A stretch of DNA of 64,000 nt from Hyalella azteca (GCF_000764305.2 NW_025937364.1:1-64000); one strand, 5' to 3'; numbered from the stretch's first letter, positions 13,422 to 24,259 are shown. Translations and numbers: made by a program. The notes: a model not told the origin generated them from the letters alone.

Positions 13422-13601
13422 GTGTTGGTGGAATACGACGGCCGACCTTGGGAGCGCCGAGAGTGGGTGTGCGTGTACCAGCGCGGCGGCTTCCAAGTGT
13501 TTCTCGTAGAGCACACGCTGGTCTATGCCGCGAGGTCCACGGCTCTGCACCACGTCAGGCATCAGCGCGCCTCTGCTCACCACCAGCTCCATCCTGCGCT
13601 G
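13422..13601 (+). CDS. Kdm3: KDM3-type histone demethylase, exon 1 of those visible
   Basis: Exon of 60 codons, phase 0 at both ends, bounded by TTTCAG| at 13416-13421 and CTG|GTGAGC. It encodes VEYDGRPWERREWVCVY followed by FLVEHTLVYA. These align with VEFDDLEWDKREWVKVY and FLVEYHLIWA in human JMJD1C and with the matching part of KDM3B. The end LHPAL corresponds to the family's QWPAL. KDM3 enzymes remove methyl groups from histone H3 lysine 9 in the nucleus through a C-terminal JmjC domain, which is outside this window. This N-terminal stretch probably forms a Tudor-like fold (inference). The exon with the protein start was not found upstream. The exon's 3' end is copied twice more just downstream. 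Confidence 0.9.
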
Positions 13602-14048
13602 GTGAGCTACTGTACATGAACCTTATCATGTCGGTGCTTCTATAGCAATATGGTTTTTACTTCTGGCGTCCATGCTGTTATTACTTCCAGATCCAAAATT
13701 TATATTAAGATCACGTTTTAATTATGACCGAGTGTGTCCAGCTGCATCCTGCGCTAGTGAGCTACTGTACATGAACCTAATCACGTCCGTGCTTCTATAG
13801 CAATATGGTTTTACTTCTGGCGTCCATGCGGTTATTACTTCCAAAATTATCCCAAATTTCTATTAAGATCACGTTTTAATTATGACCGAGTGTGTCCAGC
13901 TGCATCCTGCGCTGGTGAGCTACTGTATATGAGCCTAATCACGTCCGTGCTTCTATAGCAATATGGTTTTCACTTCTGGTGTCCATGCGGTTCCCAAATT
14001 ATCCCAAGTTTCTATTAAGATCGCGTTTTAGTTATGATCGAGTGTGTG
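13584..14048 (+). repeat. Three tandem copies of an exon end with its 5' splice site
   Basis: Units begin at 13584, 13739 and 13897 (periods 155 and 158 bp). The first is the genuine last 18 bases of the exon, the 5' splice site and about 137 bp of intron; the other two are near-copies lying in the intron. All three keep the donor: gt at 13602, 13757 and 13915, each followed by GAGC. Using either downstream donor would carry the reading frame into TGA within six codons. In copies 2 and 3 a CAG precedes the 15-base exon stub, so each could in principle be a 15-nt, frame-preserving microexon (five codons, LHPAL). Confidence 0.95.
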
Positions 14049-15659
14049 TTAGACGTACAGTAACATTGAGCAACCTTCGGGAACGATCAGGATTGCGACT
14101 GTTAGACTTCATCCTTACCACCATGCTCATTTAGCAAATCCGATAGAAATTTATGTCGTGAGTTGTAGAACGTGATTGAACCTCAGCTTCCTATTTTTGC
14201 TGATTGAATTCCGGGACTGAATATCATGGTACAAGTTCCACTGCGTTTTTGGAGTTGGCTAGATATATTTAATTCGAGTCAAGGACCTCTCGACCAAACT
14301 AATCTCACATATATGAATCTTATTTTGGAAGAGAATGGAATAGAATACGCAGGATTCAACTTTTTCTTGAAAGTCAAGACGAGAAAGGAAGGGATGCATG
14401 AAATGGCCCAAATGATGGCGGATGAACGATAATCAGAGGCGGCGATCCATCGTGGCCTGGGACTGCTATGTCCCAAACAAGTACCAAGATTATCAAGATA
14501 TATGAAATACTGAAAGAAAAGAGAGATTACGAGAAGTATATAGTTGAATGGACAGAAAGAGCTCATTAAATAAGATTATTTTTAGGGAGTTCAGCGGTTT
14601 CGGAAACATCATCTTCTGAAAGTGAGATAAATGCTGGTGTAAGTATACCATTGAAAATCTTGACGGCTTCTGGATTCTAATCCAAAAAACTCAGTGGCTT
14701 ACTTTTCTTTCCTGTAGACGTTTGATCGATTGATCGGTCAGCATATGAAACAGCTACCTACTAGGGTATGAGTGATGTAAATTGTTTTAAGATTCACCAC
14801 CGCAGCTCTGAGATAAAATTTTGTAAATATTGTTACAGTGAAATGTTGAAACCATGCGTGCTTTTCTATCATATCGTACCTGAAAAGGGAATCCGTTTTA
14901 TTGCTTCTGGGACTCGGGCACGTTTGATGTGACAAGTACAGCTTCTAAATGTGTCTGTGTTCTGTATTCTATTCAGATCTTCCCCTGTAGGAATGTTATC
15001 TTTGGTTCAATCATAAGATACCTGCACTTCCCTTGCATTTGTATCAACCCTTGAATAGCAATTTAAGCAACGAGAAACCGTCCAACGTAATTAAGACTCT
15101 GGAAAAAGAGAGGGCAGTACTCCGCTCCCATTTACAAGAATAAAAACATGAAATAAATAAACATCTAGGTTATTGGATTGCAATAATTCCATGTAAAAGA
15201 AACACACATAAAACGATGTAAAAGAACTGCGGTCTCGCACCTGGAAATAGCTCTGCAGCTCAACAGCTTTAATTGTCGGCTTTACGCTCACGCGCAGGGA
15301 CCCTCGGGAGACTGAAAAGGGGACTTTCAGTCTCAGGGACTGGAAAATTCGCGAGTTTTTCAGTGTTGCTCAATAATTTAGATAATATCCTCCTCATCTA
15401 CTTAGGAACAAGGGCTCTTTTTAACTACTGAATATTTTCTGAGGTTTCGGAATTGTTTGACCAGATACTGTAATTAAATAGTCCACGATCCAGCATCTAA
15501 TGCCTTCTTGTGCTAGAACAGTCAGTTATGAAAGAATATTATACATATGTAGGTACTGATGATGGAAGGCATGTCTATCAACACTGATCATACAGATCCT
15601 GCTTACAGATTAGTCCGAGTTACCTTAGAGTGATAATTTTGAACAGCTTCGTCATTTTT
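14049..15659. other. Intron 1, central part
   Basis: Non-coding apart from a weak 68-codon frame at 14226-14432 and an overlapping short open frame to about 14570 that look like a worn transposon ORF; I do not recognise them. A 35-bp stretch at 14459-14493 reappears inverted at 17285-17319, and an adjoining part (14451-14468) reappears inverted at 36675-36692, so it belongs to a dispersed repeat. The rest shows nothing. Confidence 0.5.
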
Positions 15660-15812
15660 AGCGCATTTTCTCATTTATGGAAAAAATGCACTATTGTGCT
15701 CGTCATGTCCGTCTGTCTGTCTGTCCGTCCGTGACCTCAAGTTTTCGTCGACGAGAAAATGCGCTCTCTGTCTCTCACTGCAGTGAGTACTGACTACTGA
15801 GTTATATTTTTT
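15660..15812 (+). mobile_element. (GTCY)n foldback element, copy 2
   Basis: This is the cleanest copy. AGCGCATTTTCTC at 15660-15672 is matched exactly by its complement GAGAAAATGCGCT on the right, giving a 13-bp perfect inverted repeat. Between them lie the ATGCACTATTGTGCTCG block and a shorter GTCT/GTCC run. The 3' palindrome CTCACTGCAGTGAG is at 15774-15787, and the copy ends GAGTTATATT before a T-run. The order of parts is the same as in the copies at 13206 and 62202. The T-run at its end is followed within 20 bp by TTTCTAG and a coding-like stretch. Confidence 0.85.
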
Positions 15813-15827
15813 TTTTTCATTTTCTAG

Positions 15828-16106
15828 GGCTTCCAGAATTATTACCGAAACAGGGGCACCGGTAACCTGGGCAAATATATATATAGTGCCGACCACAAAA
15901 CCGCCAAGAAAATTGTGAAAGGTTCCACAGTAATCTATGCTTCAGCTGATAGAAATGCACAACTGATGCATGATTTTACCATTGAAATAGCAAATGGCTA
16001 GGTTCAGGAAACAGTTGCCTCCCTAGGATCCAATGAAGAAGATATCAACTTCGTGACTGACATAGATAATGTATTGATTCCCTTATTGGACCGCAAGAAG
16101 ACTTAA
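15828..16106 (+). pseudogene. Coding fragment with one in-frame stop, unrecognised
   Basis: After TTTTCATTTTCTAG, an excellent acceptor-like sequence, a frame runs 57 codons, meets TAG at 15999-16001, and continues 34 codons to TAA at 16104-16106. Composition is strikingly protein-like on both sides of the TAG: AKKIVKGSTVIYASADRNAQ before and NFVTDIDNVLIPLLDRKK after. A single nonsense change (for example from TGG or CAG) explains it. It reads as the C-terminal exon of a retained or transposed gene copy. I do not recognise the family. It lies on the same strand as the demethylase, inside its first visible intron, and is not a plausible part of that protein. Readthrough of the TAG cannot be excluded. 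Confidence 0.5.
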
Positions 16107-17144
16107 TTGGTTGATGAGTACTTAAAAATAACTGTTGTACTATCATAATCGAGTAAAACCATTGATTTAATTAGTTTGATATATAGCGTATGCGTTTGAT
16201 TTTTGCGAACTATATTATCTAATGTTTATGAGAGTTATTCAATCGAACAGGACTCTTGTGCTACTTTTAAATATTGTCTATTTTATAGTTATGTTTTTTA
16301 AACTACTTATTTCCTCAATTACCTCTTTATTTATTCATTCTATTAATTTCTCACAGAATGAAGGATTCCCAATGAAAAAAATTTGGGTCACCTTAAATAG
16401 GGTACGTTAAGTCTTTGCTATAGGTGCACGTCGCGTGGCGGCTGACCGCATAGGTGTGCCTGAGTTTTATTGAGGTTTTATGGCGGTGGCAGAGGCGGGC
16501 TTGAGACGACCGCTCCAGAGGCAAGGATATTTTTTGAGATATTTCCAGACCGTAAATTTCCTCTCAAGTGATCTTAAGAACCATTTGAATGCTGCTCTTG
16601 GTTGGGAGACTCTCGGACTTAATGGCTGCCAGGGAACTTCAGTCTCTACTTTTGTTTTGATGGCGTTTTTAGCATAAGTTTTTATGCGTCGCTGTGCATT
16701 TGGCGTTAAAATTTTATTTTTCTAAATGAATACGAAGAGAAAGATTTATAGGGATGTAAAAGTATATTTTTACGATTTGTCATGACACAAAAAGAATTCT
16801 GCCCAAGTAAATGCTATTTATATTGCTTGTGTTCAAGACGAGATTTTTCATGACTCCGTGACATTGTATGTTACCACTTGTTGACATGAAAATTCCAGGT
16901 TCTGAAAGACCGTAATTGGTCGAACTCACTTTAACTGTTTGCTGTCAGATTCATACGTAATTCGTTAATGAATTGCACTAGGCTTAATGATATTGCCGAT
17001 TGTTTCAGTTGCCCACTAAAGCCGGATTGCCGGCATTGAGGAAATAATGCACAACAATACTAATAAGATCACTGAGTAATTCTTAATGTTTCTGTTTATA
17101 CGAGATTAAAGTTGAGTAATTAGTCGTAAATTGGGCCTTTACAG
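16107..17144. other. Intron 1, 3' part
   Basis: AT-rich sequence with no gene or clear repeat. Frames at 16222-16410 and 16480-16677 have chance-like composition. The stretch ends in GGGCCTTTACAG, the acceptor of the next demethylase exon. Confidence 0.6.
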
Positions 17145-17261
17145 AAATTCGTATTGCTGGTGGACAACGTGGGCCTGAGCGAACATCGTTACCAGCCCGT
17201 GGAGTATCTCACGGACCGCGCCATCGAACACCTCGACCCTGATGATCTCGAGCCTCACCAG
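17145..17261 (+). CDS. Kdm3: KDM3-type histone demethylase, exon 2 of those visible
   Basis: Exon of 39 codons, phase 0 at both ends, with acceptor CCTTTACAG| and donor CAG|GTCTGT. It encodes LLVDNVGLSE followed by PVEYLTDRAIEHLD. The match is closest to KDM3B, which has PLVDKLGLGS and PVEYLLDREL at this place; JMJD1C has the related AVEFLVDKQL. It joins directly to LHPAL of the preceding exon, as in the family, where the WPAL motif precedes this segment. The last 42 bases with the 5' splice site are copied again 153 bp downstream. The intron before it is 3.5 kb. Confidence 0.87.
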
Positions 17262-17483
17262 GTCTGTCCACCACTCTTGGTACTTGGTAATCTTGGTACT
17301 TGTTTGGGACATAGCAGTCCCAATACTAGGTGTGCCTTTACTAACATCTTTCTGGTAAGGGTTCATGCTGTGGCCATCGAACACCTCGACCCTGATCTCG
17401 AGCCTCACCAGGTCTGTCTTACACTCCTGCTCCAATATTAGATGTACCTTTACTAACATCTTTCTGGTAGAGGTTCATGCTCT
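17220..17483 (+). repeat. Two tandem copies of an exon end with its 5' splice site
   Basis: The first copy (17220-17372) begins 42 bases before the exon edge and runs into the intron. The second (17373-17483) repeats it, including CAG|GTCTGT, but lacks one of the two GAT codons and is otherwise very similar in the exon part. Copy 1 carries an extra ~40 bp between the shared blocks, containing ACTTGTTTGGGACATAGCAG, the dispersed sequence also found inverted at 14459. Both copies end TTCATGCT. The geometry is the same as that of the triplication at 13584. Confidence 0.93.
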
Positions 17484-20432
17484 GAGGAGTAGTGGGCTTC
17501 CTTAAACTCAGATGTGTATTCAGTTACTTTTATTAGTTTTATATATATGGCCAAGAGTAATGCGCCTCCAAATTAACTATCTAGTTGGTAACCCAAGGCA
17601 TTCAGCTTGAGTTCTGAGATGTTCACTATTTTTGTAAGAAGATTAGAAGAAACAGCTTGCATGGTGTCAGTTAACTTATTTAATAACGTGGAAGTTCTTG
17701 GAATAGTTGAATGTTTGTGCATCTTTACTCCGAGAGACGTATTCACGTTAACTGTGCACTCTGGCTGGATCTTCTACTGACAAGAAGCTTATACTATATT
17801 TCGCAGATAAAATCGCCATTAAATTTATTACGTTTAATATCGGTTCAAGTACGGTGAATATTATTAATGATTCGGTTTTAGAGTAGATTGCGATCCATGG
17901 TGTTCAAAATTATTTGGTAGTTACTATAATTCTATTGGCCTTTACATTCTTATTTAGCTTTATTCTCGAAATAAATGTATTTGTCTTTCGAGTTGCTCCC
18001 TTGATTCTTCAAAGTCTTGATTCTTCAAGGTTACTTATAGTCGATGTTGTCAATCCACTAAAATAATTTTCTATAGCATCAATTTCAGATTGAGCTGGTG
18101 GTTTGGCAAAATTTTCTTTAATGAAATTCAAAGAAAATTTACACGCAGGGTAAACTCGGCAATAAAAGTCAGCACAGTGCTGAATTGTCGGCCCATCTAT
18201 GCTCACTGATTAACTTTGCTTTGCTTTCAACTCATCCAAGTTCTGGAGGCATGGGATTATAATATTGAGCCTTTGAAGTTTTTTGAATAATTAACAATTG
18301 AAAGATTAGTTATTAAATGAAGCACATATTCGTACGCTTACATTTACGAACTTAAACGTTACTGTATTGATAGTTATGCGCATCGCTCTTGGATATCTAC
18401 CTGTGGAAGCAATGTATATAGCGGTGTAGGTTAGCGCATAGCGTTTGTGCTTCTCCTCACTTGAAGCACTCCATCAATCACTGAGCTGTTAATAGTTTGT
18501 ACTAAAACATTAGTCATGCTCGTACTCTCAGTGAGTGTTGCTTGAGGGAGTGATTATCACCTAAAACCAGCTGGATTTAACTTGTTTGCGATCACAACCA
18601 ATGATCGAATTTCGCAGCGCTTTCTGAAGTAAAAAATGCCCTTGTTTGGACAAATAAATTTCTGAGATATTTCCTATTTTTAGACTGGGCTCGTTACTTT
18701 TTCCGCCTTCTTTTTTAGTCGACCTCATAAATTTTGTTAGGAGTTCTCGAGATCCGCCTATTTTGGACTCAAACCCGCCCAAGTCTGCAGGATGCATATT
18801 GCACGATGTGCACCGGCCTCAAATTCCTCCCACCAGCAACAAACTCCGCCCATTTTTACTGGAAGCCCGCCTTCACTCGAGCTGTGTTTCCATGACGACG
18901 CTTGGGAGGTTGTCATGACTACGTACTGATCTGCTTTTGTTTACAGTGAAAGTATCATGTTTTTTTCAGCCTTATTAGTTGCTATTGCGAGCTGTGCTCT
19001 TTCCAAAGACTGGCCTCGACGTATAGCATTGCCCATGCGCCTACCGGGCCACGCTGTCGACCTTGCACTCAGCTTTTAAACCTGTTACTGGACAAAAATC
19101 TTTGTCGAAATTGAGAAGCTGGACAGAATTATGCAGGATAATGAGTACGTCGACCAGCTGCCGCTCGCCACCACTAGAACCGAACCCCAATTTTTTGTTA
19201 GATAGATGAAATCGTTTTACCTCCGTTCACTTGTACCTATCTTTGTGTTCCAATGTCAAATTGCAAGTATTATTGCGTAAATTAATGCAAACAACTGTCA
19301 TTTTGCATTATTTGTGAAATTAATCTCATCAACGTGCATCTTTCCAGTCTGTTTGTAGCTGCACCAAGACATATTCTATAGGTGTATCATTGCAGAATAG
19401 ATGGACACACCATAAATCTCGCTTCACATTAGGGTACAATTAACTGCGTATTCATATAAGGTCTGTATAAATAGCGTGTGCGCTCTTTACAAGTAATGCA
19501 ACGGTCGATGTGTGAGACTGCTGTTGCTTTTGCCATGACGATACTAACTGTGTAGAAAATTTAAAAGAGGCCGTTTATATCACAAAGACAACAAAAAAAA
19601 TTAGACCTGGCAAGCACAACATGGAGTGAAGTCTCAACAACGTTTGACTTGACGTGAACTGCGGACGAATTCCCGAATCAATATTTCTATAAGTTATGAT
19701 GTTATCAGAAGAACTGGAAGAAGAGAATTGCATCACTATTGAAGAAGGCCGACCTTGCTTTTTCTCTAGAGGTTCCGAATTTGAGAATATCTCCTTGTGC
19801 GTGTTGAGGACATCTCTATTTTTTAAACTTGTTTATTGAAGCTGAACAGCGCTTCGCTCTGCCACCTTCGTCGCCGCAGAACATCACGCAGGAGATCCTG
19901 GTGCTGCCGTTGTCATGACGACCGCATTTCCGCGTACAAAAATATCAGCTTTATTGCTCTCTGAATTGACTCTCATCTCGTAAATTATTACTCTAAAATC
20001 ATGGAAACTTGTGAAGGGATTTTGAAAGTTTATCATCGCACCATTTATTCGCAACCTGGTGCGGATTAGGACAAAACAGAAATAACTAACTAACGAATAT
20101 CGTTTGCGCAAAGAACTATTTTTCTAGTGGCACTTTTCTGCGTCCCCACGGAATTCGATGTTGATTTTGGGTGCAAAGTTTTGTTGAGGATAATTTGTGT
20201 GTACTCAGATCGTGCGAAAGGTTGCTGGTACCGGTATTTATGCAATCGAATCACAGTAAATTCCGAAAGTTATTTAACGAACGAATTTTTCTTTCTCTCA
20301 AAATTCATTTTTATATGTCACTTAACCTGACTTTTTCAGGTCTGTAAGAACTTATTTCTCGTGGTCATTTAAACTTCGAAAATTTTAGAGTTAGCTCACC
20401 AGCCTCTTAAGAATTATTGTGTGCGTCACTTT
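17484..20432. other. Intron 2, 5' part
   Basis: No accepted gene. A GC-richer patch at 18700-19210 has several overlapping open frames. One is a 40-codon ATG frame at 18957-19079 whose first 16 residues look like a signal peptide (MFFSALLVAIASCALS). Another is a 37-codon frame just after it. None has a family match. Elsewhere the sequence is plain AT-rich intron. Confidence 0.45.
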
Positions 20433-20525
20433 TGTGTGCGTAATTAAATTAGGTGCACGTAGCTGATCAATGCTTGACTTTCTTGTGCGTAATCAAATTA
20501 GGTGCACGTATAGCTGATCAATGCG
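20433..20525 (+). repeat. Tandem duplication of ~41 bp
   Basis: TGTGCGTAAT then AAATTAGGTGCACGTA and GCTGATCAATGC occur at 20433-20473 and again at 20483-20525 with two substitutions and a 2-bp insertion. No coding or regulatory reading is evident. Confidence 0.9.
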
Positions 20526-23500
20526 TGCGTCAAGGTGAGGTCTCCAGCATCAAGTCTTCTAATTCTAATGTTAATCTTCTCGGACCTTGGACGCGTCTTA
20601 AAGTTATTATCGTCTCATGCGAGGCCTTCAACACAAATCAATAAATTTTAATAAAAAATTAGGGCATCTGCATTTGAACGGCTGCATGGTAGTGCCCTTT
20701 GGTCCCCAGTTGCTTTTTGTCAGCATTTAACTAGGATATAAAAATTTAATTGTGCTCTTAAACTATAATACCATTTCATTCTACTTGAGGGCACTTGCAA
20801 TAAAAGTATTCATCGAACTGGATGATGTAAGTTTCTTGTATGCTACGAGACGCACAGTATATGGCGGCACCTCTCAATCATTGCTATGTCGTCTGTTTTT
20901 GTTACGCCAGCTTCCCATAATGTATAGATTGCATGGACTTGACAGGGTTTGCAGTCCTTCTGGAACAATGATTGTGTAAATATTTTTCCTTTAGATAAAA
21001 AGAAGAAAAAACTTATTCAATGTCAAGCGGCTGCTTTTCGAGCTTTTGCTTGCTAATTACCCTGCTTCCAGCTTCTATTTATTTTTGTTATCGTTTTCTC
21101 GGGCTCGCTTTATATATGGATCCTAGATTCTTGGACGCTATTCAGAGAAGTAGTTGTCAATCTTAGGATCGGTTTAGTTAATTCATCTAATCCTTTTGTA
21201 TGCAGCCTAAACTATCAGGTTTAAAAAATTTAGATCATACCAACATTCGATTGTCTGAATCGTAAAACAGTATTATTCACATTACAATTTTTTTCAATTA
21301 CTACTTGCACAACAGTATGTAAAATTTAGCTCTACAGCGGACGCAAATTGCTTATTTATGATCGCCTTAATTTGTTCAATGATGCCCAACTTCTCACTGG
21401 AATTTAAGATATGAAGTTAGTACATAGCGGTTGATTGACGTCGAAAATAGCTATTGGCATGTCCGAGACGTGCGCGTATCAAATGTAAGCGCCGATTTAT
21501 GATACCACAGCGTCCGCAATGAAGTTACACTTGGAGAACGACTGCAATCCAGGCTCGTTTAGGAGGCAGCGTTTGTATCTCTTGCACAATCAATTTGGTA
21601 GAACTGGGAATTCTTTTCTTCTTTTCAGAATTCTAAAGATCTTGAGCTCGAAACGTGCATGAACTACCTATAGTATGGAGCTCTACGAGTTCTTGCTTTT
21701 CGCAGAAGACAATTTTCTTAAGGTTTCTCAGCTTAATAATGCCCTTAAAATCACAGTATTGAATGCTGTCCTCGGTTGATTTTGTAAACTAGGGAGTTAA
21801 GTGAGAAACCAACGGTATTTCCTCTTCTTTTTGAATAGCAAGCATGGTTGATCCGACTTAAATTTTTACTCTCATTGATTTTGCTTGTTTATACGCTAAT
21901 AGAGCCTAATTAAATTTCTTGGCAAAGTTATCATTCGCAATAAAACCTTAGCCATCTATCGATTTTCCAATCAAATTGTAAATAACAGAGTTAAGTATAT
22001 AGTCCATAAATTAATTTTACTGTTTGTCTCAATCCTTCCATGTAGGCCCTCTAAATCCATGGGTAATTATATATTTTGGTAATTGGTCTAAAATTATGTC
22101 TTGAGCAGGCAAAATCTTATGCACAGGTGTAATAAAATAAGTTGCTCTCTCTGCTGCTGTAGAGCAATAATAATTTCGAGTACTGATTGATTAAGATTCC
22201 ACTCCACGTACTGCCATTGCTAAAGTCGTGCCTTGCAAGGAATTCTAAAACTTATTTATTCTGAGGTTTTACGTTTTGTAAATCGCTACATTATAAATTC
22301 TACGTTACGCCACACAAATTGAAAATTGATTACCATTTAAAGCCAATTATTGCTCATTACTTTACTCTAATATTGTCATTTTTAAACAGTAATTTTTTAA
22401 ACCGCGCTCGTAATTGAAAATCGAGGTTGCCCGTTTCTACGTCGGCATGCGTTAAATAATGGATCAGGTCCAATGGCAGATAAATCGCGCTGCTCTCTTG
22501 GATAACTTCCTACAAACTTCATTGAGTTTTATTTGCAAACTTTTGGAGACTCATTCCTCTTTGGTGGCTCCATATCTCTGGTCGGCCAGCTGGCTCGGCT
22601 CCAAATAACCTTTCTGTCGTCTTTTCCTACCAAGAGGCCATTGCTGTCGGCCCAAATAGGAATTGATTGGTAATTTGTGTCGGGTGCTCTAGGCCGATCA
22701 CTGCGACGTCGGCCCTCTTCCTTCCTCTGCCCTGCCAAAGAGTCCTGGACCTTGTTTCATTTTCATTGCAACTTGAGTCTGGGTGTGTTTGCCTATTTTA
22801 CTGCATTGCAGGTCATGCAAATGAGCCAGCAAAGAAACACGAGAATCGCAGGCTGTCTGCTCAAGACGAGGCTGCAAAAGTGCGGCAACGATGTCGGAAC
22901 GAACCAATTCAATTTGATTTGAGTTTGATTAGTTTACTTAGCATTCAAATTGAACCTATACGTTTTATTTGCAGGCATTGTAAGACTTTATTACTCTATG
23001 GAAATGCATTTTTTCTAATAAACATGATTTTAAAGAAGTTAATATCGTCTTTTATAGTGCGTGAAAATGCGAACATTTTAAGAGTTGAATCTACTCCCTA
23101 CTAGCCATTTTGTGCTTGAGTGGCTGAGTGGGAAGTTTATCCTGTATTTTCACACGCGAGAGGCCCTTCAAATGTCGTTCCATGAACTGAAACCAAGATT
23201 CTATTATCACATCCGACACATGCTGAGTGTTCACTTTAATTTTCCCACACGTGATTCAGAGTGTGGTGCGTATTCGATGGCAACCACTTACATTTTTTAT
23301 CGCGCGTTATTGCATCTCAGCTTGCAATAACACACGTGTATAATATTTATATACCTGCTGAATTGAGAGGTGTCGGAATTAACAGAAAATTTATTATATG
23401 TAATGATAGCATAGTTTGCAATATTCACTGTTTGAGGTTTCTTCGTCTTGAAAACTGTTCCTTCATGTTTGCATCACTTTATCGAAAGAAATATATAGGG

Positions 23501-23826
23501 TTATAGCGTATTTCACAGGAAATAAGACGAGGCTTATGCCGAATTATTGGAATCCTACCTGCACACTAAGTTAACCTTTACCGCCTGCCATGAGTAACCG
23601 GAGCAACATTGCCACATTCCTACTTCCCAAAAAGGATACGTTCTAGTGAGCGCAAAATGACTTGCACTGATGGTTGCCGCCACGTACGACAACTTTAAAA
23701 TGTTCTCTGTTGTGTACAAACGTAGTCAGCTTGCTGCACTCAATAGTGTACATATAATTTAAGTTTAAAGTTATGTTCCCGGAGAGTGACACACGGCGGT
23801 AGAAGGTTAATACGACAGCACCTCTC
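20526..23826. other. Intron 2, 3' part
   Basis: Mostly AT-rich. At 22530-22930 there is a GC-richer patch open in several frames on both strands. On the + strand it contains TTTTACTGCATTGCAG at 22797-22812, an acceptor-like site, but no suitable donor follows and the frame does not fit the demethylase. It could be a worn gene or transposon fragment; I do not recognise it. Confidence 0.45.
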
Positions 23827-24029
23827 TTAGGGTACCCACACAGTGAAAGCAGGTTTTCCCGTGCGGGCAACTTGCTCCAACCTGCCACAAGACTGAACAT
23901 AGGATAATAATGTAAGTGTTCACAGTGAAAACCTGTACGAATAGGCTTCTGTATTCTATGGTTTCAGGCGCCAGCCTGAGCAGGTAACCAGCACGCTGGC
24001 AACCTGCTTTCACTGTGTGCGTACCCTAA
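23827..24029. mobile_element. MITE with 29-bp terminal inverted repeats
   Basis: A 203-bp element has 29-bp ends that are inverted copies with one mismatch. The left end at 23827-23855 starts TTAGGGTACCCACACAGTG and the right end at 24001-24029 finishes CACTGTGTGCGTACCCTAA. Weaker internal inverted matches around CAACTTGC and GCAACCTGC are also present. It has no coding capacity and no clear target duplication. It ends 26 bp before the exon at 24056, so it forms the end of the intron. Its last bases plus one flanking base give CTAAC, a consensus branch-point motif. Confidence 0.85.
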
Positions 24030-24055
24030 CGCTCGGTTGTCTGACACGTGAACAG

Positions 24056-24259
24056 GAAGGCAGCGCTTGCATCTCGCCATGCCGTGGCGTGCCGGAGGCC
24101 GAGGCTGCGGTGCGAGCTTGGCTGGCGGAGCAGGACGGCCAACGCATCCTCGTCGACACGCCTTCTGTACTCGTGGGCTTCAGAGTGCAGGTCTACAGGG
24201 CCGAGGGCACCACGCAGTGGTACACTGCAGTCATCGTTAACTACAATGACACTACAAAG
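24056..24259 (+). CDS. Kdm3: KDM3-type histone demethylase, exon 3 of those visible
   Basis: Exon of 68 codons, phase 0 at both ends, with acceptor GTGAACAG| and donor AAG|GTACTT. It encodes AVRAWLAEQ followed by GFRVQVYRAEGTTQWYTAVI, which lines up with EVKVWVKEQ and GYRVRVYRQDSATQWFTGII of human JMJD1C. The basic-aromatic VxVYxxxxxxxWxxxxI pattern resembles a Tudor or agenet-like barrel (inference). This is the strongest single piece of evidence for the family. The first ~19 residues are more divergent and shorter than the human proteins. The acceptor has a weak pyrimidine tract and sits 26 bp after a MITE. Confidence 0.93.

Noticed and set aside
17139..17459. 106-codon - strand frame
   Set aside because: Antisense shadow of a demethylase exon and its duplicated end.
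22667..23104. 145-codon + strand frame in intron 2 with an acceptor-like CAG at 22812
   Set aside because: No donor follows, the 3' half is AT-driven chance sequence, and the frame adds nothing resembling KDM3 between exons that already join in phase.
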